A stretch of DNA of 64,000 nt from an uncultured Roseovarius sp. Lineage in GTDB: Bacteria; Pseudomonadota; Alphaproteobacteria; Rhodobacterales; Rhodobacteraceae. Where the stretch lies: contig CANMFU010000001.1 of the NCBI GenBank assembly GCA_947497295.1, positions 620,001 to 684,000 of the forward strand, read 5' to 3'. Made by a program: the position numbers and the translations under genes. The notes beneath the pieces are model-generated. The model was not told the origin of the DNA. It saw only the letters and a program-made list of their open reading frames with translations, and did not search any database. Numbering within the stretch: the stretch's first letter is position 1; every line of letters starts with the position of its first letter. Positions 45,283 to 55,106 of the stretch are shown one piece after another.

Positions 45283-46095
45283 ATGAAACTCCTTTTTCTC
45301 GGCGATGTCATGGGGCGCGGTGGACGCCGCGCGGTTGCGGAACGGTTGCCTCGGCTGCGGGCTGACTGGGGGCTGGATTTCGTCGTGGTCAACGGCGAAA
45401 ACGCCACCGGTGGCATGGGCCTGAGCGGCGAGCATGCTCAGGGCTTGCTCAAGGCGGGTGCCGATTGCGTTACGCTGGGAGATCACGCGTTTGACCAAAA
45501 GGACATGCTGCGCGCTATTGAGGCGGAGCCGCGCATCATCCGGCCACTGAACTTTGCCAAGGGCGCTCCGGGCCGCGGCGCACGCGTCTTCGCGGACGCG
45601 CGCGGCCGCAAGGTGCTGGTGACGCAGGCGTTGGGGCAGGTGTTCATGAAACGCGCCTTTGACGATCCGTTCTCGGCGCTGGATGCCACGCTGCGCGCCA
45701 ATGTGCTGGGCGGTGCGGTGCAGGCCGCCATCGTCGATGTCCATTGCGAAGCCACCAGCGAGAAAATGGGCGTCGGCCATTTCTGCGACGGGCGCGCCAG
45801 TCTGGTGGTCGGCACGCACACCCATATCCCGACTGCCGACGCGCAGATCCTGCCCGGCGGGACGGCATTTTTGTCGGACGCAGGCATGTGCGGCGACTAT
45901 AACAGCGTCATTGGCATGGAAAAAGACGAGCCGCTGCGCCGATTTGTCACCGGCATGGCCAAGGGCCGGTTCGCGCCCGCCATGGGCGAGGCGACGATAT
46001 CGGGTGTCTACGTCGAGACCGATGATCGCACGGGGCGCGCCACCAGAATTGAAATGGTGCGCCAAGGCGGCCGTCTGGCGTCGGCGGGTCCGTAA
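45283..46095 (+). CDS. YmdB-family metallophosphoesterase
   Basis: A 270-residue calcineurin-like phosphoesterase of the TIGR00282/YmdB family. Metal-binding segments are LFLGDVMGRGGRRAV, VVNGENATGGMG, TLGDHAFDQKD, VVGTHTHIPTADAQIL and the closing GTAFLSDAGMCGDYNSVIGM. YmdB of Bacillus hydrolyses cyclic nucleotides and affects development, while roles in alphaproteobacteria are not settled. ATG 45283 is used; the 12 codons before it carry no conserved sequence. The next gene starts two bases after the stop. Confidence 0.9.
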   Translation: MKLLFLGDVMGRGGRRAVAERLPRLRADWGLDFVVVNGENATGGMGLSGEHAQGLLKAGADCVTLGDHAFDQKDMLRAIEAEPRIIRPLNFAKGAPGRGARVFADARGRKVLVTQALGQVFMKRAFDDPFSALDATLRANVLGGAVQAAIVDVHCEATSEKMGVGHFCDGRASLVVGTHTHIPTADAQILPGGTAFLSDAGMCGDYNSVIGMEKDEPLRRFVTGMAKGRFAPAMGEATISGVYVETDDRTGRATRIEMVRQGGRLASAGP

Positions 46096-46097
46096 CG

Positions 46098-47072
46098 ATG
46101 CACGATTCCGGCCCCTACGGGACCACGCGCGATCTGGGTCCGTATGGCATTCTTCTGGCGATGGGGGCGGGCTGGGGGCTGAGCGTGCCGCTGGCCAAGC
46201 TTGCTGTCAGCACCGGGCATCAACCGCTGGGCCTGATCTTCTGGCAGGAAGTTGTCATAGTGACCCTTCTTGGCGTGATCTGCGCGCTGCGCGGCAAGCC
46301 ATTGCGGCTGGAGCGGCGGTACTGGCGATTATATACCGTGATTGCCCTCTGCGGCGCTGTGCTGCCAGATATCTTCTTTTACTTTGCGTCGGCGCGCCTG
46401 CCGGCCGGCATCATGGCAATTATAATTGCCAGCGTGCCTATCTTTTCGCTGCCCATAGCGCTGGCACTGGGAAACGAACAATTCGCGTGGAAACGACTTG
46501 CCGGTCTGGGCTTTGGCCTGATTGGCATCCTGCTACTGATCGGCCCCGAGGCCAGCCTGCCGGAACGGGCAATGGCCATTTTTATCCCCGTCGCGCTGAT
46601 CGCGCCGCTGCTTTATGCGACCGAGGGTAATCTGGTGGCAAAATGGGGCACGGATGGGCTGGATTCCATGCAGGTAATCCTGGGAGCGTCAATTCTGGGC
46701 TTGGTCATTACCTTTCCGCTGTCGCTGGTGACGGGGCAATGGATCAACCCCCTGGACAGTTTCGGGGTGGCTGAAATGGCGCTGGCCGCCTCTGCCGCGC
46801 TGCACGGGATCGTCTATGCCGTTTACGTGTGGCTGGTGGGGCGGGCCGGGTCGGTCTTTGCCGCGCAGGCCAGTTATCTGGTGACAGGGTTTGGCGTGCT
46901 TTGGTCAATGCTGCTGCTGGGCGAGCGATATTCGCTATGGGTCTGGCTGGCGCTGAGCATCATGATCGCGGGGGTTGCCATGGTTCAGCCGCGGGCCCGC
47001 ATCCATCCGCTTGTGCGGCAGCCGGTCATCGGCGATCATGGGGTAGACGCAAGGGGGCAAGACCGAATTTGA
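46098..47072 (+). CDS. EamA/DMT-family transporter
   Basis: A 324-residue membrane protein of the drug/metabolite transporter superfamily with ten predicted helices in two EamA repeats. The first begins YGILLAMGAGWGLSVPLAKLAV and the second FIPVALIAPLLYATEGNLVAKW. SVPIFSLPIALALGNEQFAWKRLAGLGFGLIGILLL is the usual end of a first repeat. The substrate is unknown. The stop overlaps the next gene's TTG start (TTGA). Confidence 0.88.
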   Translation: MHDSGPYGTTRDLGPYGILLAMGAGWGLSVPLAKLAVSTGHQPLGLIFWQEVVIVTLLGVICALRGKPLRLERRYWRLYTVIALCGAVLPDIFFYFASARLPAGIMAIIIASVPIFSLPIALALGNEQFAWKRLAGLGFGLIGILLLIGPEASLPERAMAIFIPVALIAPLLYATEGNLVAKWGTDGLDSMQVILGASILGLVITFPLSLVTGQWINPLDSFGVAEMALAASAALHGIVYAVYVWLVGRAGSVFAAQASYLVTGFGVLWSMLLLGERYSLWVWLALSIMIAGVAMVQPRARIHPLVRQPVIGDHGVDARGQDRI

Positions 47073-48850
47073 TCGCATATCTCGAATTGTCGCAAACTAC
47101 CGAGGCGCTGATGACGCTGGCGGTGGTGGCCATCATGTTCGTGTATTTCGTGCGCGAAACCTACCCGACCGAAGTGGTTGCGATGGCCGGGGCGAGCGTC
47201 ATGCTTGCGCTGGGTCTGCTGCCGTATGACGCGGCGCTCGAGGTTTTGTCGAACCCGGCGCCCTGGACCATCGCGGTGATGTTCATCATCATGGGCGCGC
47301 TGGTGCGCACCGGCGCACTGGCGGCATTCACATCGCTGGCCGACAGGCAGGCGCGCAGCAATCCCAAGCTTGCCATCGCGATGTTGATGGGGATGGTCAT
47401 CATTGGTTCTGCGGTGATGAACAACACCCCCGTTGTGGTGGTGATGATCCCCGTCTTCGTGCAGCTTGCCCGCACGATGAAAATCCCGGCCTCGCGCCTG
47501 CTGATCCCGCTCAGCTATGCTGCCATTCTGGGTGGCACGATGACACTGATCGGCACATCGACAAACCTGCTGGTTGACGGTGTGGCACGTGCGCGCGGGT
47601 TGGAGCCGTTCGGGATTTTCGAGATCACTCCGCTGGCCATCGTTCTGGTGATCTGGGGCATGGTCTATCTGCGCTTTGTCGGGCCATGGCTCCTGCCGGA
47701 CCGGGACAGCATGGCAGACATGCTGTCGGATCGCAGCCGGATGAAATTCTTTACCGAGGCGGTGATTCCCCCCGACAGCAACCTGATCGGGCGCGATGTG
47801 ACCGGCGTGCAACTGTTCAAGCGCGAGGGCGTGCGCCTGATTGACGTTGTGCGCGGCGACAAATCGCTGCGCAACGATCTGACCGGAGTGACGCTTGAGG
47901 TCGGCGACCGTGTCGTGCTGCGCACGCGCATGACCGAATTGCTGAGCCTTCAGGCCGACAAAAGTCTCAAGCGCGTCGATCAGCTGTCGGCGGTCGAGAC
48001 GACGACCGTCGAGGTGCTGGTGACGCCGGGCTGCAAGATGGTTGGCCGATCCCTGGGTTCGCTGCGTCTGCGGCGACGCTACGGAGTCTATCCGCTGGCG
48101 GTGCATAGGCGGAACCAGAATATTGGTCGGCAATTGGACACGCTGATCGTGAAAATCGGTGACACCCTGCTGCTGGAGGGTGCGCCGGAAGATATCCGGC
48201 GCCTGTCGTCCGAGATGGACATGGTCGACGTGTCCGAGCCGTCGGCGCGCGCCTTTCGGCGCGGCCATGCACCCATCGCGCTGGTGGCGCTGGTTGGCAT
48301 TGTCGTTCTGGCGGGGCTGGGCGTCGCGCCGATCCTGTTCCTGTCGGTTCTGGCTGTCGCCACTGTTCTGGTAACGCGGTGCATCGACGCCGACGAGGCG
48401 TTCAGCTTCATCGACGGACAACTTCTGGCGCTGATTTTTGCGATGCTGGCGATCGGCGCGGCGCTGGACCATTCCGGCGCGGTGCAGCTGATCGCCAACA
48501 CGCTTGCGCCCTACATGATGTCGTTGCCGCCTTTTGCCGTTGTGCTGGCGGTCTATTTGCTGGCCACAACCCTGACCGAAATCGTATCGAACAACGCGGT
48601 TGCCGTGGTGATGAGCCCGATCGCCATCGGTCTGGCCGACGTGATGGGCGTCGATGCGCGCCCGCTGGTGGTGGCGGTGATGTTCGCGGCATCGGCCAGT
48701 TTCGCCACGCCCATCGGCTATCAGACCAATACGCTGGTTTACGGACCGGGTGGCTACCGGTTCACAGATTTCCTGCGCATCGGCGTTCCGCTGAACCTGA
48801 GCCTTGCACTTATATCCTCCACGCTGATCCCGCTGATCTGGCCGCTGTAA
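47069..48850 (+). CDS. SLC13/DASS-type anion transporter with paired RCK_C (TrkA-C) domains
   Basis: A product of about 593 residues. The N-terminal and C-terminal halves are membrane bundles with the DASS signatures AVMNNTPVVVVMIPV and IGTSTNLLVDG in the first half and TEIVSNNAVAVVMSPIAIG in the second. Between them lie two soluble RCK_C domains (NLIGRDVTGVQLFKREGVRLIDVVRG and MVGRSLGSLRLRRRYGVYPLAVHRR). This layout is typical of bacterial Na+/sulfate-type permeases. The start is inferred as TTG 47069, overlapping the previous stop and preceded by AAGGGGG; ATG 47111 is an alternative. Confidence 0.85.
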   Translation: MIAYLELSQTTEALMTLAVVAIMFVYFVRETYPTEVVAMAGASVMLALGLLPYDAALEVLSNPAPWTIAVMFIIMGALVRTGALAAFTSLADRQARSNPKLAIAMLMGMVIIGSAVMNNTPVVVVMIPVFVQLARTMKIPASRLLIPLSYAAILGGTMTLIGTSTNLLVDGVARARGLEPFGIFEITPLAIVLVIWGMVYLRFVGPWLLPDRDSMADMLSDRSRMKFFTEAVIPPDSNLIGRDVTGVQLFKREGVRLIDVVRGDKSLRNDLTGVTLEVGDRVVLRTRMTELLSLQADKSLKRVDQLSAVETTTVEVLVTPGCKMVGRSLGSLRLRRRYGVYPLAVHRRNQNIGRQLDTLIVKIGDTLLLEGAPEDIRRLSSEMDMVDVSEPSARAFRRGHAPIALVALVGIVVLAGLGVAPILFLSVLAVATVLVTRCIDADEAFSFIDGQLLALIFAMLAIGAALDHSGAVQLIANTLAPYMMSLPPFAVVLAVYLLATTLTEIVSNNAVAVVMSPIAIGLADVMGVDARPLVVAVMFAASASFATPIGYQTNTLVYGPGGYRFTDFLRIGVPLNLSLALISSTLIPLIWPL

Positions 48851-48938
48851 CGCGCAGGGCGCCGGCCCCTTGCGCCGCCAGCGGCCCCTGCCATATAAAC
48901 CGGCCAAACAACCATCTTTGATGACATAAGGAACCTTC

Positions 48939-49679
48939 ATGGCCGGCCACTCCAAATGGGCAAATATCCAGCACCGCAAGGGGCGTCAGGACGCCGTGCG
49001 CTCCAAACTGTTTTCCAAGCTGAGCAAGGAAATCACCGTCGCCGCCAAGATGGGCGATCCGGACCCGGACAAGAACCCGCGCCTGCGTATGGCTGTCAAA
49101 GAGGCCAAGGCCGTTTCGGTGCCCAAGGATGTGATCGACCGCGCGATCAAGAAATCACAAGCAGGCGAGGGCGACGATTACGAGGAAATCCGCTATGAGG
49201 GCTACGGCCCCAGTGGCGTGGCCGTTATTGTCGAGGCGATGACCGACAACCGCAACCGAACGGCCAGCACCGTGCGCAGCACATTTACCAAAAATGGCGG
49301 CAATTTGGGCGAAACCGGCAGCGTCGGGTTCATGTTCGAGCGCAAGGGCGAGGTTGTCTATAACGCCGATGTGGGTGACGCCGACAGCGTGATGATGGCT
49401 GCAATCGAGGCCGGCGCCGAAGACGTGGAAAGCGGCGAGGAGGGGCATACGATCTGGTGCGCTGATACCGATCTGAACGAGGTATCGAACGCGCTTGAGA
49501 CGGCGCTGGGTGAAAGCGAAACGACACGTCTGACGTGGCGCCCGACCACGACGACCGAGATGGACCTGGACGCGATGCAAAAGCTGATGAAGCTGATTGA
49601 CGCGTTGGAGGATGACGACGACGTACAGCGTGTCACTACCAATTTCGAAGCCTCCGATGAGGTGATGTCGCAGCTGTAA
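48939..49679 (+). CDS. yebC: YebC/PmpR-family protein
   Basis: A 246-residue protein beginning [19 protein letters not shown], the signature of YebC/PmpR, with [15 protein letters not shown] and [23 protein letters not shown] also diagnostic. Members were described as transcription regulators, and more recently as ribosome-associated factors that relieve stalling at proline-rich codons. It has AAGGA before the ATG and a strong terminator hairpin behind it. Confidence 0.95.
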   Translation: MAGHSKWANIQHRKGRQDAVRSKLFSKLSKEITVAAKMGDPDPDKNPRLRMAVKEAKAVSVPKDVIDRAIKKSQAGEGDDYEEIRYEGYGPSGVAVIVEAMTDNRNRTASTVRSTFTKNGGNLGETGSVGFMFERKGEVVYNADVGDADSVMMAAIEAGAEDVESGEEGHTIWCADTDLNEVSNALETALGESETTRLTWRPTTTTEMDLDAMQKLMKLIDALEDDDDVQRVTTNFEASDEVMSQL

Positions 49680-49748
49680 TCAGCTCTGCCGACGAAAATT
49701 CTGCGAATTTTCCGCCGTCCCGCCTCTGGGTGGCGCTGCCCGTGGATG

Positions 49749-49778
49749 CCAGCCTGCACCGCCTCTGGTGCAGGCTGG
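49749..49778 (+). terminator. Hairpin terminator after yebC
   Basis: A perfect 12-bp stem with arms 49749-49760 and 49767-49778 and a six-base loop lies 69 bases after the yebC stop. The following bases are GGTCAATCC, so the T-run is poor. A smaller dyad GAAAATT/AATTTTC (49694-49712) sits nearer the stop. Confidence 0.6.
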
Positions 49779-49849
49779 GGTCAATCCAGTTCTTGCCAGA
49801 TGCGACGCGCGGTATATATTCCTTCCATGGCTAATCGGCACAGGTAGGG

Positions 49850-50446
49850 GTGACAGAACGGATGGACGCAGATTTCAGGACTGATTTCGTGCGTATGCCG
49901 GGCAGCCTGAAGCACTATCCAGCGCTTGTTCTGAATGCAGATTATCGCCCGCTCAGCTATTATCCGCTGTCGCTGTGGTCATGGCAGGACGCCGTCAAGG
50001 CCGCCTGGCTGGACCGTGTCGATATTGTTGCCGAATACGATCACGTCGTCCATTCGCCTAGCATGGAGATTCGCGTGCCTTCGGTCATCGTGCTGAAGGA
50101 TTTCGTTCAACCGCGCAAGCGCGTTGCCTTCACCCGGTTCAACCTGTTTCTGCGCGACGAGTTTTGCTGCCAGTATTGCGGCGCGCGAGGGGATCTGACC
50201 TTTGACCATGTGGTGCCGCGCGCCAGCGGCGGCAGAACCAGCTGGACCAACGTCGTTGCTGCATGCGGCCGTTGCAACCTGCACAAGGGATCGAAAAGCC
50301 TTGCCCGCTCGGGGCTGACTTTGCGCCGCCTGCCGCGTGTGCCGGGGCCGGAGGCATTGCGCAACCTTGGCCGCAAATTTCCGCCGGGGCATTTGCATGT
50401 CAGTTGGCTGGATTTTCTGTATTGGGATGCCGAACTGGAGGCATGA
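49850..50446 (+). CDS. HNH endonuclease domain protein
   Basis: A 198-residue protein with a C-terminal HNH nuclease fold. FCCQYCGARGDLTFDHVVPRASGG contains a CxxC zinc half-site and the catalytic DH, WTNVVAACGRCNLHKGSK the Asn and the second CxxC. The N-terminal half (YPALVLNADYRPLSYYPLSLWSWQDAV) is typical of a conserved bacterial HNH family found on chromosomes without known restriction partners. GTG 49850 and ATG 49862 are both possible starts. It sits at the edge of the decayed region but is intact itself. Confidence 0.85.
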   Translation: MTERMDADFRTDFVRMPGSLKHYPALVLNADYRPLSYYPLSLWSWQDAVKAAWLDRVDIVAEYDHVVHSPSMEIRVPSVIVLKDFVQPRKRVAFTRFNLFLRDEFCCQYCGARGDLTFDHVVPRASGGRTSWTNVVAACGRCNLHKGSKSLARSGLTLRRLPRVPGPEALRNLGRKFPPGHLHVSWLDFLYWDAELEA

Positions 50447-50780
50447 CTGGGCGCAGCGCAGTTGTTGCCTGACGCACGTTAATTCGAAACAAAATACATC
50501 CTAGGTGCAGCACATAATCGCCAAGCGTTTTTGTGCGCGGCACCAGATAACATCATCATTTTGTCAATTCACTACTGGCGTTATTCCCTGACGGTCCTGC
50601 ACCGCAGATCGCATGGCCGGGCCTGCGCACAGGTCAGATCATCAGTTTTCCTGTCCTTGATCATCGGACCGTCTTTCCAGAACCTGGCACCAAGCTGAAG
50701 CAAATTGCTGTTTTCCGTCAGGAAGGCATCAGGCGCACCCATCAAACAGATACCGAAACCCTTCAATCTGGAGATTCGAT
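50447..50780. other. Gene-free stretch before the decayed operon
   Basis: These 334 bases have no convincing coding frame on either strand. The start of the decayed DUF2271-like gene, with GGAG upstream, follows at 50781, so part of this stretch was probably its promoter region. Confidence 0.45.
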
Positions 50781-50920
50781 ATGAGAACTTTGCTGTCCGC
50801 TGGGCGCGGGCCACCGCCCTGACTGGTCCGGCGCTGGCCCGTCCTGTCACTTTGACCACCAATATGAACCAGTATGGGGGCGGCGGTGCGTATCTGGCAA
50901 ATCGTATCGCCATCGCCTAA
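50781..50920 (+). pseudogene. Remnant of a DUF2271-type secreted protein gene
   Basis: ATG 50781, with GGAG upstream, opens a signal-peptide-like stretch (MRTLLSAG). After a frameshift the text continues in another frame as ALTGPALARPVTLTTNMNQYGGGGAYLA and meets a stop. The NQYGGGGAYLA segment resembles the start of DUF2271 proteins, which are encoded next to PepSY/flavodoxin reductases and ApbE in many bacteria. The remaining 100 or so residues are missing, apparently deleted up to the next remnant. Confidence 0.5.
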
Positions 50921-50933
50921 CCCGGCGTTGAAC

Positions 50934-52610
50934 AGATCCGCCGTGCGCCATCGGGTACGATTACGGCGCTTTACTTTGACGCAGGGAGACCCGGCGCAGT
51001 GGTCATCGATCCGGCCACCGGAAGCCGTGTGGCAGATTGTGAACCTTCGGCCTTTCAGCGTTGGATGACCATCCTGCACCGCTCGTTGTTTCTGGCGACG
51101 CAGCCCGGTTGACGGCGGCGGAGGAGGCGGCCTCGCTTTTGGTGCTGTCGATCTCGGGTCTGATGCTGACTGCACGGCGGGTTGGCGGCCGGCACCGTTT
51201 CTGCTCGCGCTTGCGTGGGCCTTTGATGGGGCGGCTACATGTCGGATTGGCGCGGCTGACTGGTGCCGGGCTGCTGCTATCCTTGGTTGCAGCGCGGTTC
51301 ATGTTCGCCAGCAGCTTTGATTTTCGTCCGCCGGGCAGTGCTACGGCGTTTCTGAGCAACATCAGTGGACAAACCGGTGCCAGCCCCGGAACCATGGCCG
51401 TGCTGCGCCAAACGCCGATGAACGATCTGCGCGAGCTGACCTTTTGCTATGCGGGCGATCCCAGCGATGTGTTCAAACTCAAAACCAGCCTTGGGGGGAT
51501 ATGTCGATCACGTCACCGGAGCGGCGCTGGTCTGGGCGGATGCAGGCACCTGGCAACGGAGGACTGAAACAATCTATCTGCGGCACACCGGGCAGGGCAT
51601 GGCTTGGCCGGGAGTGATCCTGGGGCTGATGGCGCTGGGCGCGCCTTTGATGGCCGTGACTGGCGTGGTGCTGCCACTGTGCGCGGCCCCGGATCAGGGG
51701 CGATGTCACAGCCAACATGGCCGATACGGTCCTGCTGGTCGGCAGCACTTGGGAGTTTGCGGCAACACTGCACGCCGCATTGGTGCAGGCAGGGCACAAG
51801 GTTTGCGCTGCACCGATGTCGCAATTTGCGCCGAACCAATATAGCCGCGCCGAGCGGGTGATCGTGTCGGCTGTGACACACGGCCAAGGCACTGCATCGG
51901 CGTTGGCCAAGGGTTTGCTTGATCGGCGGACGGCCTTGCCAAACGCGCCTGACATGCCGCTTGCCGTGCTGGCATTCGTCGCCAGGAAGTTCGCCCGAGT
52001 TCTGCGCCTTTGCCGACGATGTGACACAGATAGCCGGGCAAAAAAGGCTGGGGAAAGTTGTTGCTGATGGCCACCGTGGACCGCCAATTGCGACAGGAAT
52101 TTGCCCGCTGGGCTGTGCTTGGATCAGCTTTTGCATCTTGCCGTCGGCGACAGAGTGCAGGGCTTTATCCGCCTCAACTCCGGTTTCCGGCCCGATCGCG
52201 GGCGCGAACCGGTGTTCTTGATCGGCGCGGGAGCCGGGATAGGGCCGCTGGCAGGGTCCGTGTGCGCCAATTACACTGGGCGGCCAATGCATCTTTATTT
52301 CGGCGCACGGCATCCGGGCAGCGATCTTTTCTACGAACCGGAGATGCGTGACCGGCAGAGGGATGGTCGGCTGACCTCGCTGACCACCGCGTTTTCGCGC
52401 ATCAGCGCACGCGCTTAGGTCCAGGATGCCCTGCGCAGCGAGGCAGTATAGCTTGCCAAGCTGATCGGCGAAAGCGCACAGGTTCTGGTATGCGGCGGTC
52501 GCGGTATGGCCGCAGGCGCGAAAGACGCTTTGGCCAATACTTTTGTACCCACCGAATTGACACCCGCATTGCTGAAAGCAGAGGGACGTCATGTCGAAGA
52601 CGCCAATTGA
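50934..52610 (+). pseudogene. Decayed PepSY-transmembrane / flavodoxin / NADPH-flavin reductase gene
   Basis: Homology can be followed through at least four frame changes. It begins (N-terminus lost) with IRRAPSGTITALYFDAGRPG and FQRWMTILHRSLFL, a PepSY segment, then LLVLSISGLMLTARRVGG and YVDHVTGAALVWADAGTW with the helix MAWPGVILGLMALGAPLMAV. A flavodoxin domain follows (DTVLLVGSTWEFAATLHAAL), then a ferredoxin-reductase-like FAD/NADPH domain (PVFLIGAGAGIGPLAG, MHLYFGARHPGSDLFY, VLVCGGRGMAAGAKDAL), with stop codons inside. The intact protein would have been an inner-membrane electron-transfer protein moving NADPH electrons to the periplasm. Several independent frameshifts argue for true decay over sequencing error. 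Confidence 0.75.
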
Positions 52611-53448
52611 GTTGACGCGCCGCGCGCCTAGCGGCCTGACCGTGGACACCCTGTGGTTCGCGCATCAGTCGGAATATGGGGCCACGCACCTACGCAGCTA
52701 ATGAAAGTGCTGATGAGGGCACTGGAGATCGGGAAGCTTTCAGATGGTGCCTTTGACATCAGTGTGGGGGATATCGTCACAGAGGGGGGTAGGTCCGCAG
52801 GGGATTGATAGCAAAGCGATACGCGCCAGTCTTGGCAAGGAGCGCAGCAGTGCGCATGAGGTACTGGAACTTGATCCCGGTGCGCTGCAAGCCCGCAAGC
52901 CGGCCCCGCTTGCGCTGGACAGGTCGGGCATCGCCAAAGGCTCTGCAGTTGATCGCATGGTCGCGGCGCTGATCCATTTCGGGATCACGAGCGCCCTTGC
53001 CGGCGTCGATGGCGAAATACGCGCCTAAAGCACGCAGCCGGATGGCCGTCCATGGACCGTGGCCATCAAGCGCCCCAAGCGCGAGGCCCGCGCAATGCAG
53101 TCGATCATCGAGCGGACGGATGCCGCCTTAGCCAGATCAGGCGACTATCGGCATTGGATCGAGGCGGGTGGGCGACGGCTGTCGCACATGATGGCCCCGG
53201 CGCGCGGCGGCCCCCTGACGGACACGCCCGCATCGGTCGCGGTGCTGGCTGAGACGAGCATTGAGGCGGACGCGAGGGCGACGGCCCTGATGGTGAAAGG
53301 TGGCTTGGAGAGGGCGCACTTCGCCCAACGGCTGAACCTGAGCGCTCTGTTTGCGGAGCGTACGGGGGACCGGTTTCGACAGACCCGCGTAGGCCCGCTG
53401 TTCCAAACGGAAACTTGCAGTGCGGCTGAATTTCGCGAAAGGCAGTAG
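52591..53448 (+). pseudogene. Decayed FAD:protein FMN transferase gene (ApbE family)
   Basis: The start ATG 52591 lies within the tail of the previous remnant and gives LTRRAPSGLTVDTLWF before a stop, with much of the N-terminal part missing. Later frames show ALEIGKLSDGAFDISVGDIV, then PLALDRSGIAKGSAVDRMVAALIHFGI and ALAGVDGEIRA followed by a stop, and finally SGDYRHWIEAGGRRLSHMMAP and VAVLAETSIEADARATALMV. These are the ApbE family motifs in the correct order. The intact enzyme would have attached FMN covalently to a periplasmic protein, presumably the DUF2271 or PepSY partner encoded in the same lost operon. Confidence 0.78.
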
Positions 53449-54431
53449 TTGACGTAAAGCGGGGCCATCGCGCTCCGTCCGGCGGGCATTCGATCTGGAT
53501 ATGTTAGTGCACTCTTGATGCCTGCGCATATCTACGAGGTGGCCAAACGGCCGATCTATCGGATCGCGGTCCCGATTGACTTGGCCGCGTCGTAGGCATT
53601 GGGGATGGTTGATGCCACCGCGCTGCGTTTTCTGCCGGACCGGACCGCACAGGTAGCGATCACGGGTGCCCGGAGAACCTTGAAATTCGCGTTCACTGTT
53701 GCGCCGGAAATGTCCGGTACGATTTTCAAGCGGGGCAAATGCTGGCCAGTGACGGGCAACCGCTGATGCGGCTTGCCTATCTGGATGGCAACGCATTCCG
53801 TTTGCCCTTCGCCTGCCCTGCGTTACAGAGGCCGGCAGCCGCGTCAGGACCGCGACCGCGTATGGTCTAGCCGCTGTGATCTGGGTTAGGGGTAGGCCCG
53901 GCTACCTGCTGACCAGCGCATCCAAACTGGCTTGGATTACGGATCGGGCGCAAGGTCCGCGCCCGCAATTGAGACTGCCAGATGAAGCAGCCACGCAACT
54001 GCGGCGCTATCGTCCAAGTCTTTCTCAGATGATCGCGCGGGTCGCCTTTCGCTAGGGTGGGGCTGTGTCAGTGCAGATCGTGCCAGCGCGGTACAGCCCA
54101 ACCCGCTCAATCGTCTTGTTCAAAACGCTTTTGCGGCATTGGTACTCCGTTTGTCGAGGCTGAAACCGACCGCTATGTGCAGCATGTCGCGCTCGATATT
54201 GTCGTGGAAAGTGAAGCAATCAGTTTCCAGCAAACCCGGCGGGGTATAGCAGCGATACTTGCCACCGCCGCGGATGCAGGTCCTGTCGACGCGCCAATTC
54301 ACGCTTGCAGGGCACCGTAAATACTCCGCCCGCTTAGAATGGTCCGGCCCAAAGGTCTGCACCGGAGACAAGTCAGGTATGCGGTCAACGACGGCCCGTT
54401 CGACAAAGCCACCCCACACGCGTAAACGGAC
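53449..54431. other. Unidentified decayed sequence between the apbE remnant and yceI
   Basis: This 980-base stretch has coding-like composition but no intact gene. A 70-codon open stretch on the plus strand (53843-54055) reads TAYGLAAVIWVRGRPGYLLT and onward to LSQMIARVAFR before a stop. It vaguely resembles the C-terminal half of an anti-sigma-factor-like protein, but I cannot confirm this. On the minus strand 54120-54419 is open (99 codons, with several Cys), yet has no family I recognise and no ribosome-binding site. I regard the stretch as further debris of the lost operon. Confidence 0.4.
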
Positions 54432-55010
54432 TCACTCCATCTGCATTGCTTCGGTTTCAATCATTATCGCCACTGTGTCCCCCACCAGGCCGTTTTCAAC
54501 GGCATAAGTCATGCCCCATTCGCTTCGCGTGATCTCGGCTGTTATCGACAGACCAAGAACGAAACGTCGATGGCCAAACGGGTATGCCGCGGACTTATTC
54601 AGCGTCACATTCAGCGTGACAGGGTGGGTCTGGCCAAGTAGTGTCAGATCGCCCGTTACCGTACCGGCGTCTGCCCCAGTCGGATTGCCGCTGGCGGCGG
54701 TGAACGTCATTTCGGGGAAGGCACTGGTATTCAGGAAGTCACCCTTTTTAACATGTTCGTTGCGAGCGTCGTGGAACGTGTCGACAGAGGCCGCGGCGAT
54801 GGTTACGGAAACGTCACGTAGCATCTGCGTTTCGGCGTCGTAGACAAAGGTGCCTGACACGTCTCCAAAAATACCAAGGACGCGGGCATAACCCACATGC
54901 TCCACGGTAAAGGCCACCACGGTATGATCAGGATCCAGCGTGAATTTTTGAGGCGCCGCGTGAGCGGAGGAGGCCGCGACAAGCAGCGCAGCTACTGATA
55001 GTAATCGCAT
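54432..55010 (-). CDS. YceI-family periplasmic protein
   Basis: A 192-residue protein with a signal peptide (MRLLSVAALLVAASSAHA) and a YceI lipocalin-like barrel: FTLDPDHTVVAFTVEHVGYARVLGIFGDVSG in outline, FLNTSAFPEMTFTAASG, VTGDLTLLGQTHPVTLNVTLN and SEWGMTYAVENGLVGD. Family members bind isoprenoid or lipid-like ligands in the periplasm. It is intact, directly next to the decayed region, and divergent from the eight-gene operon (gap 55011-55106). Confidence 0.92.
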   Translation of the reverse strand: MRLLSVAALLVAASSAHAAPQKFTLDPDHTVVAFTVEHVGYARVLGIFGDVSGTFVYDAETQMLRDVSVTIAAASVDTFHDARNEHVKKGDFLNTSAFPEMTFTAASGNPTGADAGTVTGDLTLLGQTHPVTLNVTLNKSAAYPFGHRRFVLGLSITAEITRSEWGMTYAVENGLVGDTVAIMIETEAMQME

Positions 55011-55106
55011 CTGAGGGCTCCTTGATCTGGAGATAGGAACGATGCCTTTGTTAATGCTGATATTCGAATTAACTAAAGCAAATCTTGATCAGGGCAAGGG
55101 ATTGGC

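Noticed and set aside
47036..48979. 647-codon open frame on the minus strand opposite the SLC13 transporter gene
   Set aside because: It is antisense shadow, rich in His, Arg and Gln, as expected for the complement of a membrane-protein gene.
51513..52649. 378-codon minus-strand open frame across the decayed PepSY/reductase remnant
   Set aside because: The plus-strand frames in the same place show recognisable PepSY, flavodoxin and reductase motifs, so the minus frame is their shadow.
50447..54431. Genomic island or transposon as the cause of the disrupted region
   Set aside because: No transposase, terminal inverted repeat or target duplication is visible. The remnants read as one native operon in order, so in-place decay is simpler.
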